Assembly (NCBI GenBank): GCA_958450325.1
Contig: OY288261.1
Coordinates: 12,119,113-12,183,112 of the forward strand
Length of the DNA: 64,000 bases
Direction of reading: 5' to 3'
Origin: Agrostemma githago
Lineage: Eukaryota > Streptophyta > Magnoliopsida > Caryophyllales > Caryophyllaceae
Positions 33,346 through 43,718 of the stretch are shown piece by piece. The translations under genes and the position numbers were made by a program. Below the pieces are notes generated by a model. It was not told the DNA's origin and did not search any database. It saw only the letters and a program-made list of their open reading frames with translations. Within the stretch, counting starts at the first letter, position 1. The number at the start of each line of letters is the position of its first letter.

Positions 33346-34872
33346 TCAGGTCGAGTCCACGGGGACGGTAAAGATGGTTTCGACTAAGTTTCACCTAAAG
33401 ACTTGACTAGGTCACAAGGCTAAGGTAAACTAGAACGATAAGAAGGGAAAAAACTATGACTAGGGACGAACTAAGTATAAAAACTAAGGCTAAAGAATTC
33501 AACTAACTAAGGGAACAATGACTAAGATGACGAAGAAATCAAACAAGGAAAGAATAGGGTTAGGTCGGGTTCATAAGTGTAGTAGGATAGTTGGGAGATC
33601 GATGGTGCAAGGTTCACCTAGTTACTAAGGTTGGTCCACGCTCTCGCGTCAGAGCCAATGTCCCCACTCTCGTGCCAAAGATAAAACCCGAATACTTATG
33701 CAAGATATTACCCAATACACAAGGATTCAACCACAAATCAATCACACAATGAGAAGAGGAAGACAAGCAAGAGAAGTATTTGCAACTACTACTCTAACAA
33801 GCAATTCATCAAACACATGGTATGCATAACATGTGACTAGTAACAAAGAATCCAACTTTACCCACAATCAAACCCTAATCATCCATAATCAACACTTAAT
33901 CCCCCTACTAACCCCACAAAAAGTCTACTCACACATGTTCAAAGTAATACTAACACAAAGAAAGGAAAACAACACAAGCAACAAAACATTCATAATGAAA
34001 CTAGTAAAAACAATGAACAATGAACAAAACAATGAACAAAGATTAAAACTTTAATGATAACACAAAGATTAAAGGAAAGGAGAAGAGAAATTATACCAAA
34101 CTAGTAAGGAGGAAAGATTGAAACTTGTAATAATAAGAAAACCCAAATACATCAACCAAGGTTGTCAATCTTGGTTGGATTCTTCAAGAATTCCCTTAAT
34201 ACAAGGATTAAACTAAGATTAACGATTAACTAAAGACTAATCTACACTAATCTAGGCTAATCTAGGCTAAAGTAGTCTAGGGTTTAGTGGGTAATCTCTA
34301 ACATGTTTAAACAATACAAAGGAAGGGTATTTATAAGGTTACAATAGCAAAGGAATTGAAAGGAAGTCACGCGGTGCTGTATTGGGCCCTTCCCGGTCGG
34401 GATGGATGGTCCCGGTCGGGATGATAAGCCTTCCCACTCGGGAAGCTTCCTTCCCGGTCGGGATGGCCCATCAGAAGATGCTTCTTTCTTGCACTCCTTC
34501 CCGACCGGGAAAGCTACTCTTCCCGCCCGAGAAGAGTCTTGTAGGCCTCCAATATGATCATAAAGGTCCCTATTTGCTCTTCATAGGCTTATCATCGATT
34601 CTCGGTGCTCGGGATCGAGTCTAAGGGGCTCGGGAATGGGTTATAAGGTCTCGGGATCGAGTCTAAGCCACCGAGTGATCGTCGCTTCTCTTCGATGGCT
34701 CCAAATGTGTCGGAAATGAGTCGGAATCGTTCCATTTCTCCAATATTGGTCTTAGGAGCCTAAAAAAAACTAGAAGAAGCGTAAGTAGCCTCGAAAACGC
34801 TCCCAAAGAGAGATTCCACAAGAGAAACCGGGACCAAACACAAGAAATAGGCGCTACAAACAACACTTATCA
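33346..34872 (-). repeat. Element X 3' LTR (about 1.5 kb)
   Basis: The high end is firm: CACTTATCA at 34864-34872 abuts the purine tract. The low end is set by the candidate GTAAA duplication and by the helicase fragment. Bases 34440-34872 match 41056-41483 closely. It contains a TATA box (34328-34338) and six near-palindromes. Confidence 0.65.
34328..34533 (-). promoter_or_regulatory. Element X LTR promoter: TATA box and six palindromes
   Basis: Minus-strand CCTTATAAATA at 34328-34338. Upstream are TCCCGGTCGGGA at 34391-34402 and 34410-34421, TTCCCACTCGGGAA at 34431-34444, TTCCCGGTCGGGAT at 34451-34464, CTTCCCGACCGGGAAAG at about 34497-34512 and a weaker unit at 34520-34533. Confidence 0.62.
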
Positions 34873-34909
34873 ACTCCCCCACACTTAACCCTTACTCGCC
34901 CTCGAGTAA
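34873..34909 (-). other. Element X polypurine tract with upstream hairpin
   Basis: Minus-strand AAGTGTGGGGGAGT directly precedes the 3' LTR. Upstream of it is a 7-bp hairpin, TTACTCG-AGGG-CGAGTAA (34892-34909). The Athila element has TTGCTCG-AGGA-CGAGCAA in the same place, a compensated G-C to A-T change. Confidence 0.75.
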
Positions 34910-35317
34910 GCACAAACTAACTAAAAGAAACTAGACTACTAACCAAGCGGATATTAGCGCACCCTACGCCCTTTCGACTCACGCGAGTACACCTAGAGGA
35001 AAAGTGCACTCCGTAAGGCAAGTGAGGTCTTGCGACAAAACTGTGGATGCAACCGGACACGAAAACACACAAACAAACAAACATACGAACAACAAGCAAT
35101 CGGTTGCACCCAAGAAGAAATAAATACCGCTTCCCTCTACAAAGCGGTGAAAGAAGCACCGGTTAAGGAGTCAAGGCAAGTGACAACGTTCCCAAGCTAA
35201 TAATACAAACCGATATGAACTAAACCCTAATAGTATGACAACAAAGCAATAAAGACGTTGATAACTTACCTAGGTCCTCCTAACCTTCTAAGAACGTACC
35301 ACGGGACGATAGGCGGG
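34910..35317 (-). other. Element X 3' interior, non-coding
   Basis: No ORF. A piece at 35255-35304 is similar on the minus strand to 61368-61415 of the Athila element. It ends where Tat3 begins. Confidence 0.6.
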
Positions 35318-37736
35318 TGTAGACACCCACATTTTGACTGCTAGGTGTCTATAGCAGTTTCCGACAAACATCCGATGATGATCGGACGCAAACATGCTTT
35401 AATATATTCGGAAACGGGCTCAAAATTGTTGGCATTTGGCTTGGGCTTTTTACGGAGTACATATCTCACAAAACCAACCTCAAAATCAGGCCCATTGGGT
35501 CATTTCGAGTCAAATAAGACTAATTTGGGTCGATTCCGACACCAGGGGTAAAACCGTCTTTTAGCGACCGAGTCAAAACCCGGTCAAAAATATTCTCGAG
35601 ACATGCGAGTCAGCCGTGACACCTCACGTGGCTGATTCGAGCTCCAATACTACGAAAAATCAGCTACACAAAATATTAAACAAATCCGTTTGAGGATAGA
35701 ATTCGATCTCAAGTAGGAATTCTATCAAAAAACCGAATCAAACACCCGACCAAGTGTAAGACACTCGGCCGAGCTCCACCAACCAGCCGAGATTCCCTTT
35801 CTTATTTGCCAAGTAAACGGAATTCTCGTGCTTCTCAGCTTCTTACGTTTCCTATCCTAAGCGGTAGTTCTCACCCTAAGCACATCTCCTAGCCAAGGTC
35901 GGGAATATTCCTATAAATAGGCCCCTTGCACAACTCATTCAAACAACACAGAAGCATTCACATATAATCTTAACACTACATATCAACTTTCATCAATCAA
36001 ATAGCATCGAGAAACCAATAGTGCACCCAATACCCGAAGGAACCGACCCCCTATACCCGACACCCTTCACGTCCGAATCTACCACCACAACTCACCAACA
36101 TCAAACTCGACGCACCCGTGCCCAAGCCACATTCCGACGAGCTCCGATCCGAGTAAACAAAAGCATGTAGGTTGAGGGTGTAACCAAACCCGACTTCTCT
36201 TTTTCTCTCTTCTCCCTCTCGTCGTCCGTCGTTTTTTTATTACGGGTCGAGTGTGGTCGTCTTTTTTGGTCGTTCGTTGTTTATTATTTCTAATATCGAT
36301 ATTACTAAAAACTATTTTCATATAAAAAACATTCTTAAAAAATGATATCAACTCTATAGTTGAATATCATATTAAAAGAATTAAATCGAATCTCGTTGAT
36401 GCTAAAAAATCGTTACATCTTTTTTACAAAATACAACGACTTTAACGCGGAGAGAATTAACATCCTTTTTCGTTCAAATTCTTTTCAAAACAATTTTACA
36501 AAACCTTTTTTTTCATTCCGAATATTCGATATCGATTTCATAATCGAATATTGGATACGACAAATATCGAAAATATAATCGAGTATAAATTAGTTCGTAT
36601 TTGTACGCGATTTATTAGCAATTTTCGAACAACAAGCAAACCGGGACAGACCCGCACGTGAGTCGCGCCCCTCCCAGGCGACTCGCGTGAGAGTCTGAAA
36701 CCCGCGCTTTTTTAGCCTTTTTCGTTGTTTTTTTTTCCACGAAACAATTTTTCAAAATTTACATCTTTCCTAAAACTATTCCGAATATTCGATATCGATT
36801 ACATAATCGAATATCGAATATAACGAATGTCGAAAATATTAAGTCGGGTGCAAATTATGCAATATTTGTATGCGATCTAATAAAATCATCTATTTTCAAA
36901 AAATCGACTTCGAAAACAGGCCGGGATGTGAGTCGCGCGCATCCCGGGCGAGCCGCGCAGCCGGCTGAAAAACACGACGCGATTTTCACTTTTTTTTTTT
37001 ATTTTTTCGAACATCGTTTTTTTACAAATTAGCATCTTTTTAGCAATATTTTCAGATTTCGACTAATATTTTCTCAATCTCGCATATTCATCATATTCGC
37101 TATATTTTTATTCACAAATCGATACTAACTCGTTTGTTCATCTTTTGTAGCAAATTCATCTTTTTTTTTTCATCATTTGTTTTATTATACTAAAACGAAT
37201 CTCACATGCTAAATTCAAATTTGACGTTAATTTTCATGCATTAAACCGACTTAGCAACCCATTCAATTCCTCGCATGTTTAGGAAAACAATGTTTGCATA
37301 TCATTCATCGTATCACTAACGCGCGTATTCAAAAATCATTCGATATCCTAGTAGAGGCCGCTAATGTGCGGGCGGGGTTGGGTGTTCTTTGTGAACTTCC
37401 CAACACGTACCCTCACCCCTGACTCAGAACCTCGGTTTCCGGATGTCCGAAACCATTGGCAACGAGAGTCATTCAATACATGATATCCGATCAAGTCGGT
37501 ATCGGTATCAAATGCAAAGGGACGAACCCGATAAACTCTGACATCGGAAATTGGCCGTATTTTGTACATGGCCCACTACGACATAGAGTGGGTTCGAACG
37601 GGCCTGAACTCCCACAAAGTTCGGTGGCGACTCCAACTTCGATTTAAATTTCAATTTCACCATCTCATATGGAGATTCATTCGCCTCCCCAAACCCTCGC
37701 GTGGCCGCGTTGGGGTGGACCTATGTCATGTCCACA
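35318..37736 (+). repeat. Tat3 5' LTR (2419 bp)
   Basis: Starts TGTAGACACCC and ends ATGTCCACA. The first 90 and last 120 bases align well with the reverse complement of the Tat1 LTR; the middle is diverged and has AT-rich tracts with TCGATATCG-like words. A block at 37351-37473 is conserved with Tat1 and Tat2 LTRs. Confidence 0.85.
35760..35920 (+). promoter_or_regulatory. Tat3 LTR promoter: TATA box with upstream palindrome
   Basis: CCTATAAATAGG at about 35910-35921 is a strong TATA box. About 140 bases upstream is ACTCGGCCGAGC (35763-35774), and a half-unit AGCCGAGATT follows. Fewer units than in the other LTRs. Confidence 0.55.
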
Positions 37737-37740
37737 ATTT

Positions 37741-37757
37741 TGCGACTCCGCTGGGGA
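37741..37757 (+). other. Tat3 primer-binding site
   Basis: TGCGACTCCGCTGGGGA follows the LTR by four bases. It equals the Tat1/Tat2 site with one G missing. Confidence 0.8.
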
Positions 37758-38819
37758 TTAACTGATGTGTGACTTACCATCGGCATCCTCAGGGTGAGAC
37801 TCGAATAGAAATCGTTTGACTAGTCCAATACGCGTTTTAGTTTTACGGTTCATGCATAACCCCATCTTTTCCCGGGCCGGTACTGGTGACCGACGTCCCA
37901 CTATACTATCGATGTAGTCCAAATTGGATATGTCGAAGGTGTCCATTAGCCGATTCGTATGGGTTTTACGGCATGTTCTAAGCTCAACTCGACTTAGGAA
38001 GTCCGCCCCGATTCTCGATAGGCTGTGTACACTGGTATAGACCCTTACAGGCTGACCGAGACTTTGAATTAGAGCATACATGGCGTCGTTATACTGTTTC
38101 CATGACTACGTGCTACCTGATTTACAAGTCTTTTTCAAAAACTATCTTTTTCAAAATTGCATCCTTTTCAAAATATCCAATTTTCAAAACCTGGGTCACA
38201 TACCGAATTTAGGATTTACGATTTTACTCAAAATAGCCTATTTTTTAGCCGGTATTATGCCCATTTCAAAACTCAAAAATATTTTCGAACTTTCAAAACC
38301 GTCCCCGGTCCGCCTTTCCGTTTTCTTTTTTTTCGAAAAAGGGCCGGTTCTCCGAAATTTTTTCGGGCTTTCAAAAAATTCAATTTTGCAAACTTCCTTT
38401 TCTTAGGACTTCCCGTATTTAGCAGTGTCGGGTCGTGTCTTAAGTCGTCAAGTCTTCTAGCGTTGAAACTCCGTCGATCTTATATCACGGATTTCCTCCC
38501 TATCCCAGTCCGCCTTATTTGACTAAGGCAAAGCCCACCTACGTAGGACATACTCCTACAAGGGTTGGCCCGTCTACACAATCGAGTCTAAAAGTCTGGG
38601 GAATGTCTCACGTGAACCTCCTTTCGAACAGGGCCCAACCCACACAGCTGGATACTAAAGGAGGCCCACCTTTCACAAGTCATCCGTCTAGATGTCTTTT
38701 CCGAGTCATTTCCTCTCTAGTTTCCCTTTTCCTTGCTCGGGATGTACTTTTGTTCTAGGATTTGGGCTAGTTGCTGATTACGCAGTGTTCTTACAGACAA
38801 GCCACCTTTCACCCGAACA
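37758..38819 (+). other. Tat3 leader, non-coding
   Basis: No supported ORF. The first 330 bases are homologous to the leader of Tat1 (8700-9013, reverse strand). A stretch at 38110-38400 is rich in TTTTCAAAA words. Confidence 0.65.
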
Positions 38820-40281
38820 ATGACGCAACAAGCCATTGACGAGTTGACAGCTTCGTTAGCCAAGCTTCAAAACCAACTGACGAAAATGAGGGAGGATCAG
38901 ATCGCCATCCTCACCCGGGTAAGCGCAGTCGAACAAGGAACTCCTAGCGCTGAGGTTGAAGACGATGGGCCGTTAGCTGAACTGGCCAGCGCGGTCCATA
39001 AACTGCAAGAGCAGGTCCACACGGCAACCAGCAACACAATCCACACCGAAAACGCTCGGACTTATTCGCCCCTGACCGATGAATTGCCCGCTAACCTCAA
39101 CTTGACGAGCCTACCCATGTTCGATGGGACTGAAGACCCGGTACTCCATATCCGGGCTTTTAAGGAGTTCATGGCGGTTAAGGGGATCAAATCGACCATG
39201 TTCAAGCATCTCTTTGCTTCATCCTTGGACAAGCACCCGAGAGCCTGGTACTACAGGCTTGATTCCAAGAAGTACAAAACTTGGGACGATGTCGCAACGA
39301 AGTTCGCCCGAAACTACGCGGACAATACTGAGATCCAGACAACCATGCGTACTCTGGAGGTCATGGCCCAAGAGCCTAAGGAGGGTTTCACCAAATACCT
39401 CCAAAGGTGGAGGGCAGAAAGCGTCAAGCTGGTGGACAAGCCCAGCGAAAAGGTGCTAGTGGAGGCCTTTGTGAAAAATCTCCTCCCATCTTACCGGATC
39501 CACCTCCGGTACGCCATCATACCCAATTTCGCCACCTTAACCGAGATGGGTACGAGAATTGAAGATGATTTAAGGTTAGAGAGCCTTACTAAGGCCTCTA
39601 CAAAGGGTTATCAAGGAGCCAGTTCGTCTTATGGCAAGCCCGCAACCACAAGTGCGGCCCGAAGCATCTTCGACGAGGTCAATTTGCTAGACACCTCGAC
39701 CAAAAAGAATACTCTAGCCCGAGTATTCACCTGACATAGGGACTACTTATGCCAACGCCTTACAAAGGCTATCTTCTAAGGGCCTGATCCAGCCGATAGG
39801 CCCAATGCCGGAGGTTCCCATCGTAAAACGGTCCAAAAGCTACAACGCCCAGGCCTATTGCCACTATCACCGAGGCAACGGGCACGACACCGAAAAATGC
39901 TGGAAGTTGAAGCATCTCATTCAGGATCTCATCGAGAGTGGGAAGATACCGCTGCCCAGCGATAAGCCCAGTAACAAAAACAACCCTCTTGCTACTCACG
40001 CCATTTTTACTGGAGAAATAATCGATTGTACTCATCTCATCTCCCCTTTCATTCCTCAAATCAACGGGATATGGAATGATGACGAAGATGATGTTTACTT
40101 GGCTAAGGGGGAAACCGTCCCCATTACTATCGAAGAAATCCGGAAGGCCAGAACTAAGGCCCTGGCCGGCACACACGTCATCACGGCCGGACCTTCGGCC
40201 CAAGATCCGTCACTGAACCTGCCAGGACGGAATCTGCACCTGAAGAATCAAATGCTGACACGACCCTGGTCAAGCAACTGA
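38820..40281 (+). pseudogene. Tat3 gag
   Basis: Gag forms the particle that packages element RNA. The start ATG at 38820 opens a coiled-coil N-terminus (LTASLAKLQNQLTKMREDQ), followed by the capsid with LPMFDGTEDPVLHIRAFKEF, ASSLDKHPRAWYYRLDSKK, MAQEPKEGFTKYLQRWRAES and FVKNLLPSYRIHL. A TGA at 39732 with a frame change ends the first part; the second part (39805 on) has the knuckle CHYHRGNGHDTEKCWKLKH and IQDLIESG, then an acidic PITIEEIRKARTKAL stretch. Another frame change lies near 40215. Confidence 0.88.
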
Positions 40282-41050
40282 AGAGGGTCCGAACCGATCT
40301 CACTATATGACAGCTTTTGGTCAGTTCTCAAGAACATCGGGCAGCACTTACTAAGGCTCTCGATGAAATCAAAGTAGACTCGCTGGTTACCCCCACTGAA
40401 ATGGTAGCCACTATTCTACCTCACCTCAAAGGCAAGCCCAAAGGAGAAGGCCCACTTATCACTTTCTCTGAGTCCGACCTTCCACCATTTGGGGCCACCC
40501 ATAACTTGGCCCTATATATCACGGTGATCTGCCAGGGCAAGTATCTACCTATGACCCTAATTGATGACGGGTCAGCTGTGAATGTCCTTCCTTTAAGGAC
40601 TGCAAAGGCTCTTGGCATTACCGAGACTGACTACCTTCCTACCACACAAACTATCCAGGCTTTTGATGGGAGCCCAAAATCAGTTGCTGGGGCCGTCAAA
40701 CTAACCATAATAACGGGCCCGATAGAAAAGGAGCTCGAATTCCAAGTGATCGATGTCACTTCATCCTTCAATCTGCTACTTGGAAGGACCTGGATCCACG
40801 CGGTCAAAGCCGTGTCCTCCACTCTCCACAGGAAGGTCAAGTAACCTTTTTCAGCCCTACTTCACTACTAGCATCGACATGATGCTGCAAAACTTGGGCT
40901 ATCTACCGGGGGCTACCTCAAGGCCCAATCTCCCAGCTGGCAAGATCATCGAGGTCCTGAACGACGAAGAGTCTCGATTCGGGTTAGGCTATACCATGGC
41001 CCAGGGAGATAGGAACCGGACAAACGCAACCAAGTTTGTCACTCCCGTAT
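40215..41050 (+). pseudogene. Tat3 protease, truncated before RT
   Basis: The aspartic protease that would process the polyprotein. The active-site loop is LIDDGSAVNVLP, followed by GIT, IQAFDGSPK, FQVIDVTSSFNLLLGRTWIH and the STLHRK segment typical of plant gypsy proteases. A TGA near 40308 replaces a likely tryptophan upstream, and the frame shifts near 40840. Homology goes on to RFGLGYTM near 41000 and stops where X LTR sequence starts. Confidence 0.83.
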
Positions 41051-41055
41051 TCGGA

Positions 41056-41483
41056 GCTTCCTTCCCGGTCGAGATGGCCCATCAGAAGACGCTTCTTTCT
41101 TGCACTCCTTCCCGACCGGGAAGGCTACTCTTCCCGCCCGGGAAGGGTCTTGTAGGCCTCCAATATGATCATAAAGGTCTCTATTTGCTCTTCATAGGCT
41201 TCTCATCGATTCTCGGTGCTCGGGATCAAGTCTAAGGGGCTCGGGAATGGGTCCTAAGATCTCGGGATCGAGTCTAAGCCACCGAGTGATCGTCGCTTCT
41301 CTTCGATGGCTCCAAATGTGTCGGAAACGAGTCAGAATCGTTCCATTTCTCCAATATTGGTCTTACGAGCCTGAAACAAAGTAGAAGAAGCGTAAGTAGC
41401 CTCGAAACCGCTCCCAAAGAGCGATTACACAAGAGAAACCGGGACCAAACACAAGAAATAGGCGCTACAAACTACACTTATCA
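41056..41483 (-). repeat. Element X 5' LTR fragment
   Basis: Aligns with 34440-34872 at roughly 95% or more by eye and ends CACTTATCA at the Helitron border. It is cut on the left inside the palindrome cluster, at an AGCTTCCTTCCCGG word. Confidence 0.85.
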
Positions 41484-43658
41484 GTAAAGTACAGCTCTAG
41501 AATGGCACGCCTTGTTTCATCACTGTTAATCTCGTCTGAACTTAGGTAAACAAATTCGTCTCCGGGTAATATGGATAATACATAAGCGTTCACCTTCTCA
41601 ACGACATCGTGAGTTGGAGCAATTACTGCTCTTTCCTGCAGGTACTCAATGTCCTCAAATTGTTTTAACAGGTCTGGATATGTGCTACCAACAATAGCTG
41701 CAACGGCATCTGCACCAGGCCGATGTATGAGAAACTCGTCTGGTATTTTTATGGTTTCTATGTCGTTGTTAGGACCCCGTTCGAGACCATCACCTACATT
41801 CAATATCCATTCTGAAAACTCCCTAATTTCATCAACGTGACAGATAGAACGTCCGGTTTGAAGCCTCATATTTGTATTCAACCGAAGGACCTGTAAAGGA
41901 ATATGACATTGCCGTCAGTATGATATCATTTACTCCCTCCGTTTCTATGATTTCTTCCACCTTAAAAGTGGCACATTTCTTAAGAAAAACAATAAAATAA
42001 GTAAAAGTAGAGAGGGAGTAAAGTAAGTGGGCCACCTAGGTAAGAGAGAAGTGGGATAGAAAAAAAGGAAAGTGGAAGAAATCAAAGAAATGGTTGAAAA
42101 AGGAAATGTGGAAGATATCAAAGAAACAGAGGGAGTAATTTCCAATTGGGTATATGATAGGGGAAGCTTACATGACTAACAAACACAAAACAAAAGCGTA
42201 AGATTTCACCTTCATATCTCTCCAAATGGGAGACGAACATATTGAAGCGTAGAGAATATCCTGTCGACTAACCTTAGAAACAACTGGTAGGATTTGCCTG
42301 AAATCTCCACCTAGCACAACAACCTTGCCTACGAATGGCCTGTCTGCAAACGACGGGTTGACAAATCTCATGATATCCCTAAGACTTATGTCCAGCGCTT
42401 CAAAACAATATCGACTAACCATTGGGCCTTCGTCCCATATAATTAGCTTCGTTTTGATGAGGACTTCAGCTAGGTCAGACCCCGGCTTAATTCCGGGACA
42501 CATTGACTTCTCATTGACATTAATAGGTATACTAAACCTAGAATGGGCAGTGCGACCCCTGAGTAGTAGGGTGGCAGCAATACCACTTGATGCAACAGGT
42601 AGGACGATTCGGCCCTTGCTTCGCAAAAAGCACACAAAGAGTTTTCCAAATAAATGTCTTCCCCGTACCACCATAGTCGTATAGGAAGAAAAGACCACCA
42701 GATCCGGACTCAACTACACCGATAATTGAGTCATACACTGATCTCTGTTCAGCAGTAATGGTTGACATATAGGCTACATGCTCAGATTGCTGAGTGACGC
42801 GGTCGTATGAAAGTTCGTCCGAAATTAACCTATTCGAATCAACACAAAATAGATCGTGATCAGGTTGTGGCATATTCGGAAATTTCGAAAGCGAACTGTC
42901 GTTACCCAGAAGTATGGCTTCAATTTCTGATAACACGTAGTTCTTCTGGTCATCTGTCATTTGCAAATCTGTATTCACAAAGGAATGAGAGCACATCAAA
43001 TAATTATAAATCAATATTTCGTTCCATAAGTTTAAAAAGGAAAACGGCAAACATCAGGATGGAGGATTAGTAAGGGCGAGAATAACTAACCAAAATTGAG
43101 GAGTTCCTTCCGTCGCCTGGATAGGATGTCATCGCAGAGATGATGCCAAGTCTTCTCCCAAACTTCCTCTGGTTTAACCAAAGTTCCAGTAAAGAGAAGG
43201 GTGGCAAACATGTTCCTTAAGTACATGCCAGTGCCCCAATAGCTGATTTCCTCTATTGCGTCCACATACTCCTTGTCGTCGCCAAGTAAGCCTAAAGCAT
43301 AGCATGCATCTTTATATGTTTTGTATACGATACCCTTGACCGTACGAATGTTTGCATAACATGTTGGACCGTGAACAAAGTTCAGTAACAACCTCATGTA
43401 GTATCGTTCTCCGCTATTTGGCGACATGTGATACATTATGCCTAGACTGAAACCCCTCTTAAGGGGGGTCCAACACTTGCCCTCTCTCTGCCAAACATAC
43501 TTGGTAGGAAACTTGGAGTATGTCAAACCACTGGATTCCAAATGGTTTGCATTGTACTCCAACCAAGCGGTGAACTTTGTTCTAGCACCGTTCGACCTTG
43601 CAACGATTTCTTCTAGAGGATCATCGTCGTTGTATACGACATTCTGCTCGTTCGGCAA
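41484..43658 (-). pseudogene. Helitron helicase region
   Basis: The helicase unwinds donor DNA during rolling-circle transposition. Minus-strand motifs in order: KYVWQREGKCWTPLK and IMYHMSPNSGERYYMRLLLN (the linker region of Helitron proteins), GLLGDDKEYVDAI, then after an intron-like gap QRSVYDSIIGVV, the Walker A loop YDYGGTGKTFIWKTL, VASSGIAATLLLRGRTAHSRF, KLIIWDEGPM (Walker B), VVLGGDFRQILPVV and, after a second intron, NMRLQTGR and VIAPTHDVVEKVNAYVLS. The frame shifts near 42620. The intron at about 41892-42171 has GT-AG borders and contains a Stowaway MITE. Coding stops at 41484 in mid-domain where X inserted. Confidence 0.87.
41933..42135. mobile_element. Stowaway-like MITE in a helicase intron
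   Basis: Terminal inverted repeats CTCCCTCCGTTTCTATGATT and, at the other end reverse-complemented, CTCCCTCTGTTTCTTTGATA, flanked by TA on both sides (41931-41932 and 42136-42137). The length is 203 bp and there is no coding capacity, as expected for a Tc1/mariner-derived MITE. Confidence 0.9.
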
Positions 43659-43718
43659 ATGGTACTCGAGACGAAGGACTGGAGGAGTCCTAAAGTGAAT
43701 ATCAAATGAGAAGATACG

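Larger units (their letters stand above)
35318..41055 (+). mobile_element. Tat3: 5' part of a Tat-lineage retrotransposon nested in X
   Basis: Plus-strand LTR (35318-37736), tRNA-Arg-type PBS, 1.06 kb leader, gag and protease are present; the element is cut at about 41055, shortly after protease, so RT, RNase H, integrase and the 3' LTR are missing. LTR ends (TGTAGACAC...ATGTCCACA) and leader match Tat1 in the opposite orientation. The right border is a deletion junction with the X LTR rather than a natural end. Confidence 0.85.
33346..41483 (-). mobile_element. Element X: deleted Athila-lineage LTR retrotransposon inside the Helitron
   Basis: Minus-strand order: partial 5' LTR (41483 down to 41056), a deletion, the nested Tat3 element (35318-41055), 445 bases of X 3' interior (34873-35317), a purine tract and a 3' LTR (34872 down to about 33346). 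The LTR begins TGATAAGTG on the minus strand. A stretch of the 3' interior (GGAGGACCTAGGTAAGTT) and the hairpin-plus-purine-tract arrangement match the Athila element at 49956, so X belongs to that lineage. All X coding sequence is lost. Helitron helicase lies on both sides. Confidence 0.72.

Noticed and set aside
33346..33360. A standard TG start for the X 3' LTR
   Set aside because: The sequence after GTAAA reads TCAGG, so the canonical dinucleotide is not seen; I keep the border as a candidate only.
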